The position numbers were made by a program, and so were the translations under genes. Below the pieces are notes generated by a model. It was not told the origin of the DNA. It did not search any database and saw only the letters and a list, made by a program, of their open reading frames with translations. Positions 51,073 to 60,310 of a stretch of 64,000 nt of DNA are shown here, in pieces (within the stretch, counting starts at the first letter, position 1; every line of letters begins with the position of its first letter). This stretch comes from Nevskiaceae bacterium (GTDB lineage Bacteria > Pseudomonadota > Gammaproteobacteria > Nevskiales > Nevskiaceae), in the NCBI GenBank assembly GCA_004297005.1, contig SCVA01000002.1, forward strand, positions 55,938-119,937, given 5' to 3'.

Positions 51073-51900
51073 ATGGCCGCTCAACAACGAGCTAACGGTC
51101 GCGAGGATCCGGCCCGCCTGGTTCGCCAGGGCGCGACGATCTATTACTGGCGGCGCGGCATTCTGCTGCTTGCACCCTCGCTGGTGCTGGATCGCGCGAC
51201 CAGCCCTTTGACCGCCACCCTGCGAATCGCCTGCGAGGCGCCGTATCTGATTGAAGTAGAAGGCCAGACCCTGACCACACGAGCCAGTCTGGTGGCACCT
51301 CGCGCCGAGCGCCGACGGGTGGTCGCGGTCAACAGTTACATCGCGCTGTTCTACTTTCCATTGGAAATGTCCGAATACGCGGGCATCAAGGAAGTGCTGG
51401 CCGGCCAGGCCATCATCGAGCTGCCGTTCGAGCCATTCGAGCCCCTGCTGCCCGACTTGCGACTGGCGATGACCGGCGATCTGCCGGTCAACCGCGCCCG
51501 AGCTCTCATCGATGCCGCTGTGGAGGCCATCACCGGCCGCCGGATGCCGACTTATCCGCAACGTGATCCTCGCATCGACACCGCCTGCGCGCTCATCGAC
51601 CAATTGCCACTCGACGAAGTTCGCCTCGACACGCTGGCGCGCCGAGTAAACCTGTCAGAGTCCCGGCTGCGCGAGCTGTTCAAACTGCAAGTGGGCTGCA
51701 CCATCGGCGAGTACGCCCGCTGGCGTTCGATCTGGCACATGACCAGCCACTGGCAGGAAGGGCGCACCTTTACCGAGCTGGCGGTCGACGCCGGCTTTCA
51801 CGACCTGGCGCACGCCGACCGGGTGTTTCTGGAGACCTTCGGGATCAGCCCGTCCAGCGTCATCGACTCCCGCTACTTCAAGCTGGTGCCTTGCGAGTAG
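51073..51900 (+). CDS. AraC-family transcriptional regulator
   Basis: 275 residues: an N-terminal sensing region and a C-terminal double HTH (about 170-265; LDTLARRVNLSESRLRELFKLQVGCTIGEY then FTELAVDAGFHDLAHADRVFLETFGISPS). It is divergent from the M28/lipase pair with a 99-bp gap, so it is the likely regulator of these exported hydrolases. Confidence 0.88.
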   Translation: MAAQQRANGREDPARLVRQGATIYYWRRGILLLAPSLVLDRATSPLTATLRIACEAPYLIEVEGQTLTTRASLVAPRAERRRVVAVNSYIALFYFPLEMSEYAGIKEVLAGQAIIELPFEPFEPLLPDLRLAMTGDLPVNRARALIDAAVEAITGRRMPTYPQRDPRIDTACALIDQLPLDEVRLDTLARRVNLSESRLRELFKLQVGCTIGEYARWRSIWHMTSHWQEGRTFTELAVDAGFHDLAHADRVFLETFGISPSSVIDSRYFKLVPCE

Positions 51901-52202
51901 CACGATTGCTTCTGCGAGCGATCATGTCTGCAACAGCGCCCCAGCGTCGGCCATCCCCTGCCGATGAGCGGTCCCACCGGACCTCAACGGCCATCAGCGC
52001 AGCGCTGGCGCCTCGAAGCACCCGCCAAGGATTTAAGACCGCTGCGGTGGCAGCTGCACCGACTGCGAGCCGAGGCTCCGCCCGCGTCGGCTGGCCAAGG
52101 GAACGCGACTCGCGGGCAAGCATGGCGCGGTGGCGCCGCCAGAGACGGCTGCCCAAGACCGTGCCCGTGCCTGAGCGCCATCGCAACCGATAAACTGCGC
52201 GG
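51901..52202. other. intergenic stretch with no gene recognised
   Basis: 302 bp after the AraC regulator. Open frames on both strands have no family resemblance and the sequence is GC-rich without repeats. Nothing else was seen. Confidence 0.5.
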
Positions 52203-52400
52203 GTGAATCCGCCTGCCCTGCCGCCCAAGCCCCAGCCGCCCCAGAACTACGACTGCTGCGGCGGCGGTTGCGCCGACTGCGAGCTGCGCCTCTACGGCCG
52301 CGCGCTGAGCGAGTGGAAGAAGCTGGCCGCCGCGCACGAGGCGGCAATTAGCGGCCGGTCTGAATCGGCTGCGCCAGAATCCACAGCCCCGCCGCGGTGA
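52203..52400 (+). CDS. oxidoreductase-like domain protein
   Basis: 65 residues from GTG 52203. A proline-rich start (PPALPPKPQPPQNYDCCGGG) and the CxxC arrangement of NYDCCGGGCADCELRLYG match the oxidoreductase-like (OXLD1) family. The function is unknown; conserved cysteines suggest metal or Fe-S binding. Its 3' end overlaps the opposite-strand membrane gene by about 50 bp. Confidence 0.7.
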   Translation: MNPPALPPKPQPPQNYDCCGGGCADCELRLYGRALSEWKKLAAAHEAAISGRSESAAPESTAPPR

Positions 52401-53799
52401 ACAGCACCATCAGCAGCAGCATCGGCAACTGACTGAGCAGCGCCTGGCGCCGCCCCGGGAAGACCCGCAGCGCCTCCACATGAGCGATCACCACGCTGAC
52501 GATATGGCCGAACACGATCAGGCCCACCTGCGTGTGCCAGACCTTGCCCATGTCGGGGATTACCGCCGAGCGTAACCACCCAGCGGTGCCGAACAGGTTC
52601 CAGCGCCAGCCGAAGGGATCGGACAGCATGGGCACGATCTTCACGCCCTGGGTCATCAGCAGCGTGTAGTAGTGCGTGAGGTGATAGACCAGCGCGATGG
52701 GTAGCAGCGAGTACGCGAAGCGCAGGGCCAGTTCGCTCAACGGCAGCCGGCTGCCGGCCAGCACTCGCGACAGCCATAGGCAGCCCAGGTACAGGGCCAG
52801 ATACAGAAACGGCGAAAGCAGCAGCGCCAGGGTCTGCCAGACCCGGTAGATCTCGCTTAGGCGCGGGTAGGCCAGCGCCGGCTGCGCGCCCACCCAGGGT
52901 TTCACCAGCGCGTGGAAATCGGTCCAGAAGAGACGCACCCAGGGCACTGTTTCGCGCAGGCCGTCGAACGCCGTCGAGGACAGCATGAACAGGATGAAGA
53001 CCACCAGGCTGCCGTGCTCGGCGCGCTCCTGCAGCAGCCCTGCGAACGGCCAGCGCAGGTAGATGCGGGTGCGGCCGTCCCGACGGCGGAGGTCGAGCGG
53101 CGCCATCAGCGCGATCAAGCGCAGGAAGACCGCGAACAGCTCGCCGTAGCGGAACCAGGCCCGCAGGCCCCAGAGCCAGACACCCAGAAGGTTGATCGCC
53201 GAGTAGGTGATCAGCGCCCAGGCCAGGGAGGGCGGCTTGCTGTGCCCAAACAACTCCAGCCAGATGAAGCCCATGTAGAGCGCCAACGCCGGCCAGTAGC
53301 CGTAACGCTCCGGATACCGCAGGCGGCCACGGCCGTAGTCCGGCCAGAGTCGCGTCAGCCCCTGGGCCAGGCTTTGCCAGGGATTGATCCACGAATAGAC
53401 ATCGCCGATCAGCGCGCTCAGATAAGCAAAGCCCAGTACGAACCAGACCCAGAACAGGGTCATGTTGATGTTGGTGTACGGATTGCGGCTGCCGACCAGC
53501 CCGGTCAGCACGCAAAGCCCAAGCGCCGCCAGAGCGCCAAGCCGGAGCAGCAACGGCAGTCGCAGCCGGCGCAGGCCGCGCAGGGCGGCGCCATTGCTCA
53601 GCTCCCGCGTGGACGTCGTACCCGGCCCGGCCCCGGCATGCAGGAAGTAGGCGGCGACCAGGAAGGACAGCAGCAAGGCCGCCGCCGCACCGTAGGCATA
53701 CAGCCAGAACGGCACCGGCAGGTTGTAAAGGCGTCCGAAAGAGTGGGCGCCGGCGCTGCCGGACAACAGCAGCAGAGCCAGCGCGGCCGGCCACCTCAC
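52348..53799 (-). CDS. polytopic membrane protein, fenitrothion-hydrolase-like family
   Basis: 483 residues: signal or first helix to residue 18, HSFGRLYNLPVPFWLYAYGA, then about ten membrane helices. Proteins with this layout in many bacteria carry the label fenitrothion hydrolase, a name of uncertain value. It is paired by overlap (4 bp) with the cupredoxin-like gene upstream on the minus strand. The pairing suggests a copper or redox function in the envelope (inference). Confidence 0.55.
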   Translation of the reverse strand: MRWPAALALLLLSGSAGAHSFGRLYNLPVPFWLYAYGAAAALLLSFLVAAYFLHAGAGPGTTSTRELSNGAALRGLRRLRLPLLLRLGALAALGLCVLTGLVGSRNPYTNINMTLFWVWFVLGFAYLSALIGDVYSWINPWQSLAQGLTRLWPDYGRGRLRYPERYGYWPALALYMGFIWLELFGHSKPPSLAWALITYSAINLLGVWLWGLRAWFRYGELFAVFLRLIALMAPLDLRRRDGRTRIYLRWPFAGLLQERAEHGSLVVFILFMLSSTAFDGLRETVPWVRLFWTDFHALVKPWVGAQPALAYPRLSEIYRVWQTLALLLSPFLYLALYLGCLWLSRVLAGSRLPLSELALRFAYSLLPIALVYHLTHYYTLLMTQGVKIVPMLSDPFGWRWNLFGTAGWLRSAVIPDMGKVWHTQVGLIVFGHIVSVVIAHVEALRVFPGRRQALLSQLPMLLLMVLFTAAGLWILAQPIQTGR

Positions 53800-54251
53800 C
53801 GGGGCTGGACCTCCAGCGCGCCCAGCTCCACATGCCCCGCCTTGCTGTGCAGCTCCATCTCGAACCGGCCGGCATGATCTGCGCGGAAGCGCAGCAGCGC
53901 CGGCAGATCGGCCTGCACCTTCGCTTCCAGGTCGTAGCCGTGCAGATGCAGCTCGCCGGCACGATCACTGAGCAGTTGCACCTCAACCTCCTCGCCCTGG
54001 CTGAGGGAGTGGCTGCTCGCCTCCCCCGACAGCCTGCCTTCGGCGATTCGCAGCTCTACCCGCCGTGGCGTGGGCTCGACCGCCGCTTCGGGCTCGGGCG
54101 CCGACGTGGGCGTTGGCGCCGCAACCGCCGCAGGCATCGCTGCGGATGTGGCGTCCTCGGCCGGCGTGGACGCGCTGTCGGGCTTGAGCAGCCAGAACAG
54201 GCCCACCAGCAACAGCAGGCCAACAGCAACGGTCAGTACGGCATTGCGCAT
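53796..54251 (-). CDS. membrane-anchored cupredoxin-like protein
   Basis: 151 residues: an N-terminal helix (LTVAVGLLLLVGLFWLL), an Ala/Pro/Glu-rich linker (about 28-65), then a beta domain with LHLHGYDLEAKVQADLPALL and FRADHAGRFEMELHSKAGHVELGALEV. The HxHGY and GHVELG segments resemble cupredoxin-type folds. It is likely periplasmic. Confidence 0.6.
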   Translation of the reverse strand: MRNAVLTVAVGLLLLVGLFWLLKPDSASTPAEDATSAAMPAAVAAPTPTSAPEPEAAVEPTPRRVELRIAEGRLSGEASSHSLSQGEEVEVQLLSDRAGELHLHGYDLEAKVQADLPALLRFRADHAGRFEMELHSKAGHVELGALEVQPR

Positions 54252-54398
54252 GGCTCTAGGAACTCTCTTGGGGGTTGAGCGAAGGCGCTTTTTACCATAG
54301 GTGCCGAAGCCAACATGTCACTAGCATGACGGCCACTAAAAAGCCGGCCCCCCACGCGGGCGGCCGGTCGAAAACGCCATTGATTCAGGAGAGTCGGA

Positions 54399-56534
54399 AT
54401 GCGCCCTTGGTCCCTTGTGCTCGTCACCCTGCTGTCCAGCGCCCTGCTGCTGGGCTGCGGCAGTTCGGAACATCCAGAGGGAGGTGACGGCCCCAGCCCG
54501 GTGCCGGAGGTGCCGACCGCCAAGACCCGCTACGACCTCGCCAATGGTTGCTGGGCCCTGAAGTCGCGCGCCACCGATGGCTGGTGTGCTCGCAATGGCA
54601 GCGGCTACGCGATGAGCGCCGCCACCGCCAAGGCCGCCGAGCCGTTCTTCCTCAAGCCGACCGCGCTCGGCAAGTACATGGTCTACGGCAAGGACCGCTC
54701 CTTCCTGACTGGCAACGGCAGCGCGGTGACCACCAGCACCGCCCTGGCGGAGCCCATCGACTGGACCATCGACGGCGATCTTGCTCAGGGGTACACGCTG
54801 TACTCCGCCTCCGAAGCCGGCTACCTGAGCACCGGCACCGACGGCAGCCTGAGCCTGGCCACCAGCGCCGGTGATGCCGCCAAGTTCGACTTCGAGTGGG
54901 TGGAAGCTTGCAGCGAGTTCCCCGAGGTCACGACCAACACCCAAGGCGAGACCTTCAAGGGCAATGGCGAGGACCAGCCAGTGCTCGGCTTCGCCGACGT
55001 GCACGTGCACATCTCCGCCACTGATTTCCTCGGCGGCGCCCACTACGGCTACCCCTACTCGCGCTTCGGCGTCGAGGACGCGGTCGGCAGTTGCCAGGCC
55101 AAGCACGGCCCCAACGGCCGCCTGGACCTGGTCGGCAACCTCTACGCCGGCACCCCGGAGGCCACTCACGACAACATCGGCTGGCCCAGCTTCATCGACT
55201 GGCCGGCCGCGCATTCGCTGACCCACGAGGCGATGTACTACAAGTGGGTGGAACGCGCCTGGAAGGCCGGCCTGCGGCTGATGGTCAACAATCTGGTGGA
55301 GAACGAGGTGCTCTGCTTCCTCGCCAGCACCAGCCAGTTGCAGCCCCTGAAGAACTGCAACGAGATGGACAGCGCGGTCTCGCAGGCCGGCTTCATGTAC
55401 CGCTTGCAGGACTACATCGACGCCCAGGAAGGCGGCCCCGGCAAGGGCTGGTATCGCATCGTCACCAGCCCGCAGGAAGCCCGCAAGGTGATCAACGAGG
55501 GCAAGATGGCGGTGGTGCTGGGCATCGAGATTTCGCACCTGTTCAACTGCAACGTCCGTTACCTGGCCAACCTCACCGAGGTCAGTGGCTGCACCGAGGC
55601 CGACATCGATGAGCAAATGGACCGGCTCTACGATCTGGGCGTGCGGCAGATGTTCCCGATCCACGAGTTCGACAACGCCTTCGGCGGCAACGGCATCTTC
55701 GACGGCGCCATCCTCAACGTCGGCAACTTCGTCGACACCGGCAAGTTCTGGGGCACCTACGACTGCCCTGAAGACGACTACCTCTACGGCGCCGGCGCGA
55801 TCATGACTACGGTGCCAGGCCTGGGCAACGATCCGCTCACCGCCCTGCTGCTGCCCATCCTCAATGGCGCGGTGCCGCTCTACAACTCCAGCAAGCTGCA
55901 ATGCAATTCGCGGAGCATGACCAATCTCGGCGAGTACGCGTTCAAGAAGATGATGGAAAAGAAGATGATCATCGAGGTCGATCATCTGGAACTGAAGATA
56001 AAGACCCAGTTGCTCGACCTCGCCGAGGCGCAGACACCGGTGTATCCGCTGGTCTCCACCCACGGCGGCCACGGCGGCATCAGCATGGCGCAGGCGCAGC
56101 GCATCCTCGCTGGCGGCGGCCTGATCTACCCCTACAAGGGCAATGGCAAGCAGCACGTCGACATGCTCAACCGCCTCAAGCCGATCAAGAGCGACAAGTA
56201 CCTGTTCGCGCTCGGCTACGGCGCCGACACCAATGGCATGGGTTCACAGGCCAATCCGCGCGGCAGCGAGGCGGTGCCGGTGAGCTACCCCTTCACCCTG
56301 TTCCAGGGCAGCGACTGGGGCTCGCAGTTCGCCAAGGTTGCGCCGGTGACCTTCGATGAGCAGGTCAGCGGCGAGCGCGCCTTCGACATCAATGCCGAGG
56401 GCATGGCCCACTACGGCCTGGTGGCCGACTTCGTGGAAGAGGTGCGCCTGGAGGGCGGCAAGGAAGCGCTGGACGCGCTCTACAACTCCGCCGAAGGCTA
56501 TCTGCAGATGTGGGAGCGCACGCTCAACCGTTAG
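54399..56534 (+). CDS. M19/amidohydrolase-like lipoprotein
   Basis: 711 residues with lipobox LLGC. A beta-trefoil-like part (about 40-180, repeated YMVYGKDRSFLTG, TLYSASEAGYLS) precedes a metal-dependent TIM barrel: FADVHVHIS (HxH), GIEISHLFN, PIHEFDNAFGGNG, EVDHLELKIK and STHGGHGG. The barrel resembles membrane dipeptidase (M19). A ribosome-binding site GGAGAG is upstream. The substrate is unknown; dipeptides or D-amino-acid peptides are possible. Confidence 0.68.
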   Translation: MRPWSLVLVTLLSSALLLGCGSSEHPEGGDGPSPVPEVPTAKTRYDLANGCWALKSRATDGWCARNGSGYAMSAATAKAAEPFFLKPTALGKYMVYGKDRSFLTGNGSAVTTSTALAEPIDWTIDGDLAQGYTLYSASEAGYLSTGTDGSLSLATSAGDAAKFDFEWVEACSEFPEVTTNTQGETFKGNGEDQPVLGFADVHVHISATDFLGGAHYGYPYSRFGVEDAVGSCQAKHGPNGRLDLVGNLYAGTPEATHDNIGWPSFIDWPAAHSLTHEAMYYKWVERAWKAGLRLMVNNLVENEVLCFLASTSQLQPLKNCNEMDSAVSQAGFMYRLQDYIDAQEGGPGKGWYRIVTSPQEARKVINEGKMAVVLGIEISHLFNCNVRYLANLTEVSGCTEADIDEQMDRLYDLGVRQMFPIHEFDNAFGGNGIFDGAILNVGNFVDTGKFWGTYDCPEDDYLYGAGAIMTTVPGLGNDPLTALLLPILNGAVPLYNSSKLQCNSRSMTNLGEYAFKKMMEKKMIIEVDHLELKIKTQLLDLAEAQTPVYPLVSTHGGHGGISMAQAQRILAGGGLIYPYKGNGKQHVDMLNRLKPIKSDKYLFALGYGADTNGMGSQANPRGSEAVPVSYPFTLFQGSDWGSQFAKVAPVTFDEQVSGERAFDINAEGMAHYGLVADFVEEVRLEGGKEALDALYNSAEGYLQMWERTLNR

Positions 56535-56625
56535 GACGCCGCGGTCTCCTCCTGGCTGGGGGAGACCTTGGGTGCGGCGGGGCTGGTAGGCTTGCGGTCG
56601 AGGAGCCAACCACTAGAACCCCGCC

Positions 56626-57534
56626 ATGACCGAACTCATCCAGCGTCGCGATCTCGACTTCCTGCTGCACGAATGGCTGCAGATCGAGACGCTCAACCGT
56701 CACCACCGCTATAGCGGCCAGGATCGCGCCACCTACGACGGCGTGATCGACGCCGCTACCGTGCTGGCCGAAGAGCAGTTCCTGCCCCACGCCGCCAAGC
56801 TCGACGCCAACGAGCCGCACTTCGACGGCGAGCGCGTGCACCTCATTCCCGAGGTGAAAGCGGCACTGGATGCCTACATTGAGGGCGGCTTCCTGGGCAC
56901 CGCTTTCGACACCGAATACGGCGGACTGCAACTGCCCTACACCATCTTCCAGGCGGTGAGCGCGCTGTTCACCGCCGCCAACATCGGCACCAGCGGCTAT
57001 CTCTTTCTCACCGGCGCCGCCGCCAACCTCTTGCGCGCGCACGGCACGTCGGCGCAGCGCAAGACCTACATGGAGCCGATGCTGGCCGGCCGCTGGTTCG
57101 GCACCATGTGCCTGTCGGAGCCGCAGGCCGGCTCCAGCCTGGGCGACATCAAGACCCGCGCCACGCCGCTGCCGGATGGTGGCTATGCGATCAGCGGCAA
57201 CAAGATGTGGATCTCCGGCGGCGAGCACGATCTGAGCGAGAACATCGTCCACCACGTCTTGGCGCGCATCGACGGCGCGCCGGCGGGCGTTAAGGGCATC
57301 TCGCTGTTCATCGTGCCCAAGTACCGCGTCAACGCCGACGGCAGCCTGGGCGCGAAGAACGGCGTGCGGCTGATGGGCCTCAACCACAAGATGGGTTACC
57401 GCGGCACCACCAACACCGCGCTCAGCTTCGGCGAGCAGGGCGACTGCGTGGGCGAACTGGTGGGAGCGCCCGGCCAGGGCCTGGCCTGCATGTTCCACAT
57501 GATTACCACTGACGGAAGTGTTACATTGCAGTAG
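56626..57534 (+). pseudogene. acyl-CoA dehydrogenase, 5' part, interrupted by a GInt-like element
   Basis: The frame is normal through residue 291 (...GLACMFH), then reads 11 element-derived residues to a stop. FAD/substrate segments such as LSEPQAGSSLGDIKTRATPL and SGNKMWISGG are present. The C-terminal half is at 62640-63572. Joining 57503 to 62645 gives 1806 nt, exactly 602 codons, coding for a 601-residue acyl-CoA dehydrogenase of the long type with a C-terminal extra domain. As it stands the gene cannot make the intact enzyme. Confidence 0.92.
57496..57503. repeat. left core repeat CACATGAT of the inserted element
   Basis: CACATGAT in the acyl-CoA dehydrogenase frame (H291, M292, first bases of M293). 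An identical copy stands at 62637-62644. Recombination between them removes the element precisely and restores the reading frame. It is likely the attachment core used by the recombinases. Confidence 0.82.
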
Positions 57535-57537
57535 TAT
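57509..57537 (+). promoter_or_regulatory. candidate leaderless promoter of ginA
   Basis: CTGACG (57509-57514), 17 bp, TAGTAT (57532-57537) forms a sigma-70-like promoter inside the element. The ginA ATG (57544) begins 6 bp after the -10 box, where transcription would normally start. Thus the mRNA may have no leader or Shine-Dalgarno sequence. Confidence 0.5.
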
Positions 57538-57543
57538 AGGTGC

Positions 57544-58698
57544 ATGCAGCTATTCCTGAGCACCGATGACTTCCGCCTCCACGGCCACACCTACCCCAAC
57601 TTTCCGATCCTGGTCTCCCAAGCAGGGGAGATCGAGAACGAGGTCTTGCAGTTCTGCGTCAAGCACCTGATCAAGCGCGGCCGCGTCCAGTCCATCAGGA
57701 GCTGGGAGAAGTACGGCAAAGACCTCTTGGACTTCTTCGACTGGTGCGAGGTCAACCAGATCGATTGGCGGGACATTGGCAATGACCGGGAGTCGACGAT
57801 CCTGGCTGAGTACCGGGACTGGGCGCTGGGTGAAGAGGTAGGCAACTCTCCCAGGACAGTGAATGGCCGGCTCAGGCTGTTGATGTCGTTCTACAGGTTC
57901 GCCTACAACCGAGGGTCCGTGTCCAGCGTGCCCTACGAGATGGAGACGATCTCGGTGAGGCAGCCGGTGGGCTTCCTGGCCCACGCAGATGCTACCGCCG
58001 GGCAGCGGCTGTCTCCGGATGTCCTGTTGCGCACGGCCAAGCCGGTGATCCGGGTGCTAAGCCGTGACCAGGCACGTTCGCTGGTCGCCGTGATCAGCAA
58101 CCCCACCCACAAGTTGGCGGTAAGGCTTGCGCTGACGACGGGGATGCGCCGCGAAGAGATTGCCACCTTCCCCGCCAAGTACGTGATCGACCCGCGCACG
58201 TACACCAAGTTTCGCTCGTTTATACGGGTGGTGCTGGATCCGCGCGATATGAGCACGAAAGGCAATCGAGCCCGAGGGATCGATGTGCCCAGGACAGTGA
58301 TGGAGGACATGTGGCAGTACCGGATCGACACGCGCCACCAGCTTGAGCAGCAGTCCGGCGTACAGTCGTCGGCCCTTTTCTTGAGTGAGGATGGGCTGCC
58401 GTTTCAGAACCATGGAGCAGCCTTACTCGGTGTGGTGAAGACCGCCGGCGCAGCAGCGGGCATCCCGTACATCAACGTCCATGTGTTGCGGCACACGTAT
58501 GCCACGCACACGCTCTATTCCATGATGAAGCGGAAGTCCGAAACCAACGCCCTGCTGTATGTGCGAGATAGATTGGGGCACGCCTCGGTGACGACGACTG
58601 AGGCATACCTCCATTGCCTGTCGGAGGTGGAGGACGGGGTGATGAACGATTACCAGGCAGACATCGACGCCATCACTCGGGAGGCGTCTGATGCCTAA
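57544..58698 (+). CDS. ginA: tyrosine recombinase GinA-like
   Basis: 384 residues: N-terminal SAM-like core-binding part (about 20-130) and catalytic domain with Arg202 (TGMRREE), HVLR (His313, Arg316), His346 (LGHASV) and Tyr355 (TEAYLH). The active-site set looks complete. It lies at the left end of the element. By analogy to GInts it acts with GinB, GinC and GinD for integration and excision. Confidence 0.85.
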   Translation: MQLFLSTDDFRLHGHTYPNFPILVSQAGEIENEVLQFCVKHLIKRGRVQSIRSWEKYGKDLLDFFDWCEVNQIDWRDIGNDRESTILAEYRDWALGEEVGNSPRTVNGRLRLLMSFYRFAYNRGSVSSVPYEMETISVRQPVGFLAHADATAGQRLSPDVLLRTAKPVIRVLSRDQARSLVAVISNPTHKLAVRLALTTGMRREEIATFPAKYVIDPRTYTKFRSFIRVVLDPRDMSTKGNRARGIDVPRTVMEDMWQYRIDTRHQLEQQSGVQSSALFLSEDGLPFQNHGAALLGVVKTAGAAAGIPYINVHVLRHTYATHTLYSMMKRKSETNALLYVRDRLGHASVTTTEAYLHCLSEVEDGVMNDYQADIDAITREASDA

Positions 58699-60310
58699 GA
58701 AGAACCGCCGTTCGACCAAGCCTCGCGGTGAGTTGTCGGCGAAGCTGCAACCGGCGCAACCAGCCGGCGAAGAGTCGTTCCCTCCGACAAAGACAATCGT
58801 GGAGCTTCCTGAGTCTTCCGATGGGCGACGACGTTGTGACTTCAAGCTCTACTATGGCAAGGGGTGCGATCGCATCGTGTATGCCTGCCAAACGGCGCTC
58901 GAACAGATGGCTGAACGGTCTCGGTCTTCGAGAGGGCAGTCCATCAGCGCGAGGTCCGTACATGCGTTCTACTCCAACGGGCTTCGCTCCTTTCTGCCCT
59001 ACTGCGCAATCATGGCGACCGCCCTGGACCGCGAACTCACTTTAGAGGACGTGGACCGCGGATTGATCGAGCGCTTCATTGCCCACATCACTGCTGGAGG
59101 TGGGAAGGCAACCGCCAAGAGGGCCAAGTACGGCCATGCGAAGTCAGTGTTGGTGCATCTAGTCCGACAGGGCCTCATTGCCAGGGATATCTTCCCCCGA
59201 AATCCCTTTCCGCGCGCAAACCATTCTGCTGTCGGGGAGTCGGCGCTCAGCGCGGGCGAAATGAAGGCGGTAACCAAGGCCCTGAAGCGGGATATGCAGC
59301 TGATCATGTCCGGCCAGGGTGAGTTGACGTCCGACGAGTTGGCGGTCTGTCTCCTGTCTATAGCGGCGCGAACGGGCCTAAACCCAGGCCCGCTTGTGCA
59401 GTTACATGTGGACTGCATTCAACCGCACCCGATCAAGGCTGACCGTTACGTGCTCGTGAGCTTCAAAAAGCGCGGCAACGCCACCCACATCCAGAGCATG
59501 CGGTACTCGAAGGATGTGGAGTTGATCGTCACTGCACTGCCTGACGTAGCCAGGATCGTCCGCATGGTGATCGAACGAAACGCCAGCGCGCGGGCGGCCA
59601 GCGCGTATCCGACCTCGCTCTTCGTATATGCCCGGCGCGACTTCGCTGTGTCCGGCATAGCCCGAATGTCGGCCCACGCATTGCAGGTTCATGCTCGGAA
59701 TTTCGTCGGTCAGCATGGGATCACGAACGCGGATGGCGCACCGCTGGCTTTGAACACCATGAGGTTGCGGAAGACCTTCGCAAACAGGGTGTTCGAGCTC
59801 TCCGGCCAGGATCCGTTCGTCACGGCCCGTCTCGGCGGACACACGCTGAAGGTGAGTAATGATGCGTACCTCGAAGCGCCGGTGGAGGCCGAAAAGAACT
59901 GGCGTCTCATGGGTGAGGTGCGGACCAACGACCGTATGAGCTTCGTGCCCGATGGGCACATTGAGATCACTCCGGTCGCGGGGTGTAAAGACACCAAGCG
60001 AGGTGAAATGGCCCCGAAGAATGGCACCGACCATTGCCAGAAGTTTCTAGCGTGCTTCCGGTGCAAGAGCTTCGTCGTCACCGCCGACGACCTGCACAGA
60101 GTCTTCAGCCTGTATTGGATGCTCATCCGTGAGCGCAAGCGGGTGGGCGTAAATGCGTGGTCCAAGCAGTACCGCCACATCATCCGGATCATCGACCGGG
60201 ATGTGGCCCCCAAGTTTGCACCCGACCTGGTCAGCAGGGTCCGCAACCACGCGGAGACAGTTCCCCATCCCTTCTGGGCTGACCCTGGGACGCTGGAGGG
60301 CGCGTTGTGA
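58691..60310 (+). CDS. ginB: tyrosine recombinase GinB-like, active site incomplete
   Basis: 539 residues, overlapping ginA by 8 bp. The catalytic domain has GLNPGPLVQL (Asn231 where the first Arg is expected), MRLR (Met357 for the His, Arg360 kept), His384 (GGHTLKV) and Tyr393 (AYLE). A C-terminal Cys-rich block HCQKFLACFRC (about 450-460) may bind zinc. The missing Arg and His suggest an impaired or helper role, though GinB-like proteins are reported essential. Confidence 0.78.
   Translation: MPKKNRRSTKPRGELSAKLQPAQPAGEESFPPTKTIVELPESSDGRRRCDFKLYYGKGCDRIVYACQTALEQMAERSRSSRGQSISARSVHAFYSNGLRSFLPYCAIMATALDRELTLEDVDRGLIERFIAHITAGGGKATAKRAKYGHAKSVLVHLVRQGLIARDIFPRNPFPRANHSAVGESALSAGEMKAVTKALKRDMQLIMSGQGELTSDELAVCLLSIAARTGLNPGPLVQLHVDCIQPHPIKADRYVLVSFKKRGNATHIQSMRYSKDVELIVTALPDVARIVRMVIERNASARAASAYPTSLFVYARRDFAVSGIARMSAHALQVHARNFVGQHGITNADGAPLALNTMRLRKTFANRVFELSGQDPFVTARLGGHTLKVSNDAYLEAPVEAEKNWRLMGEVRTNDRMSFVPDGHIEITPVAGCKDTKRGEMAPKNGTDHCQKFLACFRCKSFVVTADDLHRVFSLYWMLIRERKRVGVNAWSKQYRHIIRIIDRDVAPKFAPDLVSRVRNHAETVPHPFWADPGTLEGAL

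Noticed and set aside
54336..56156. 606-codon minus-strand frame over the M19-like gene
   Set aside because: Val/Gly/Ala/His-rich shadow with no recognisable motifs.
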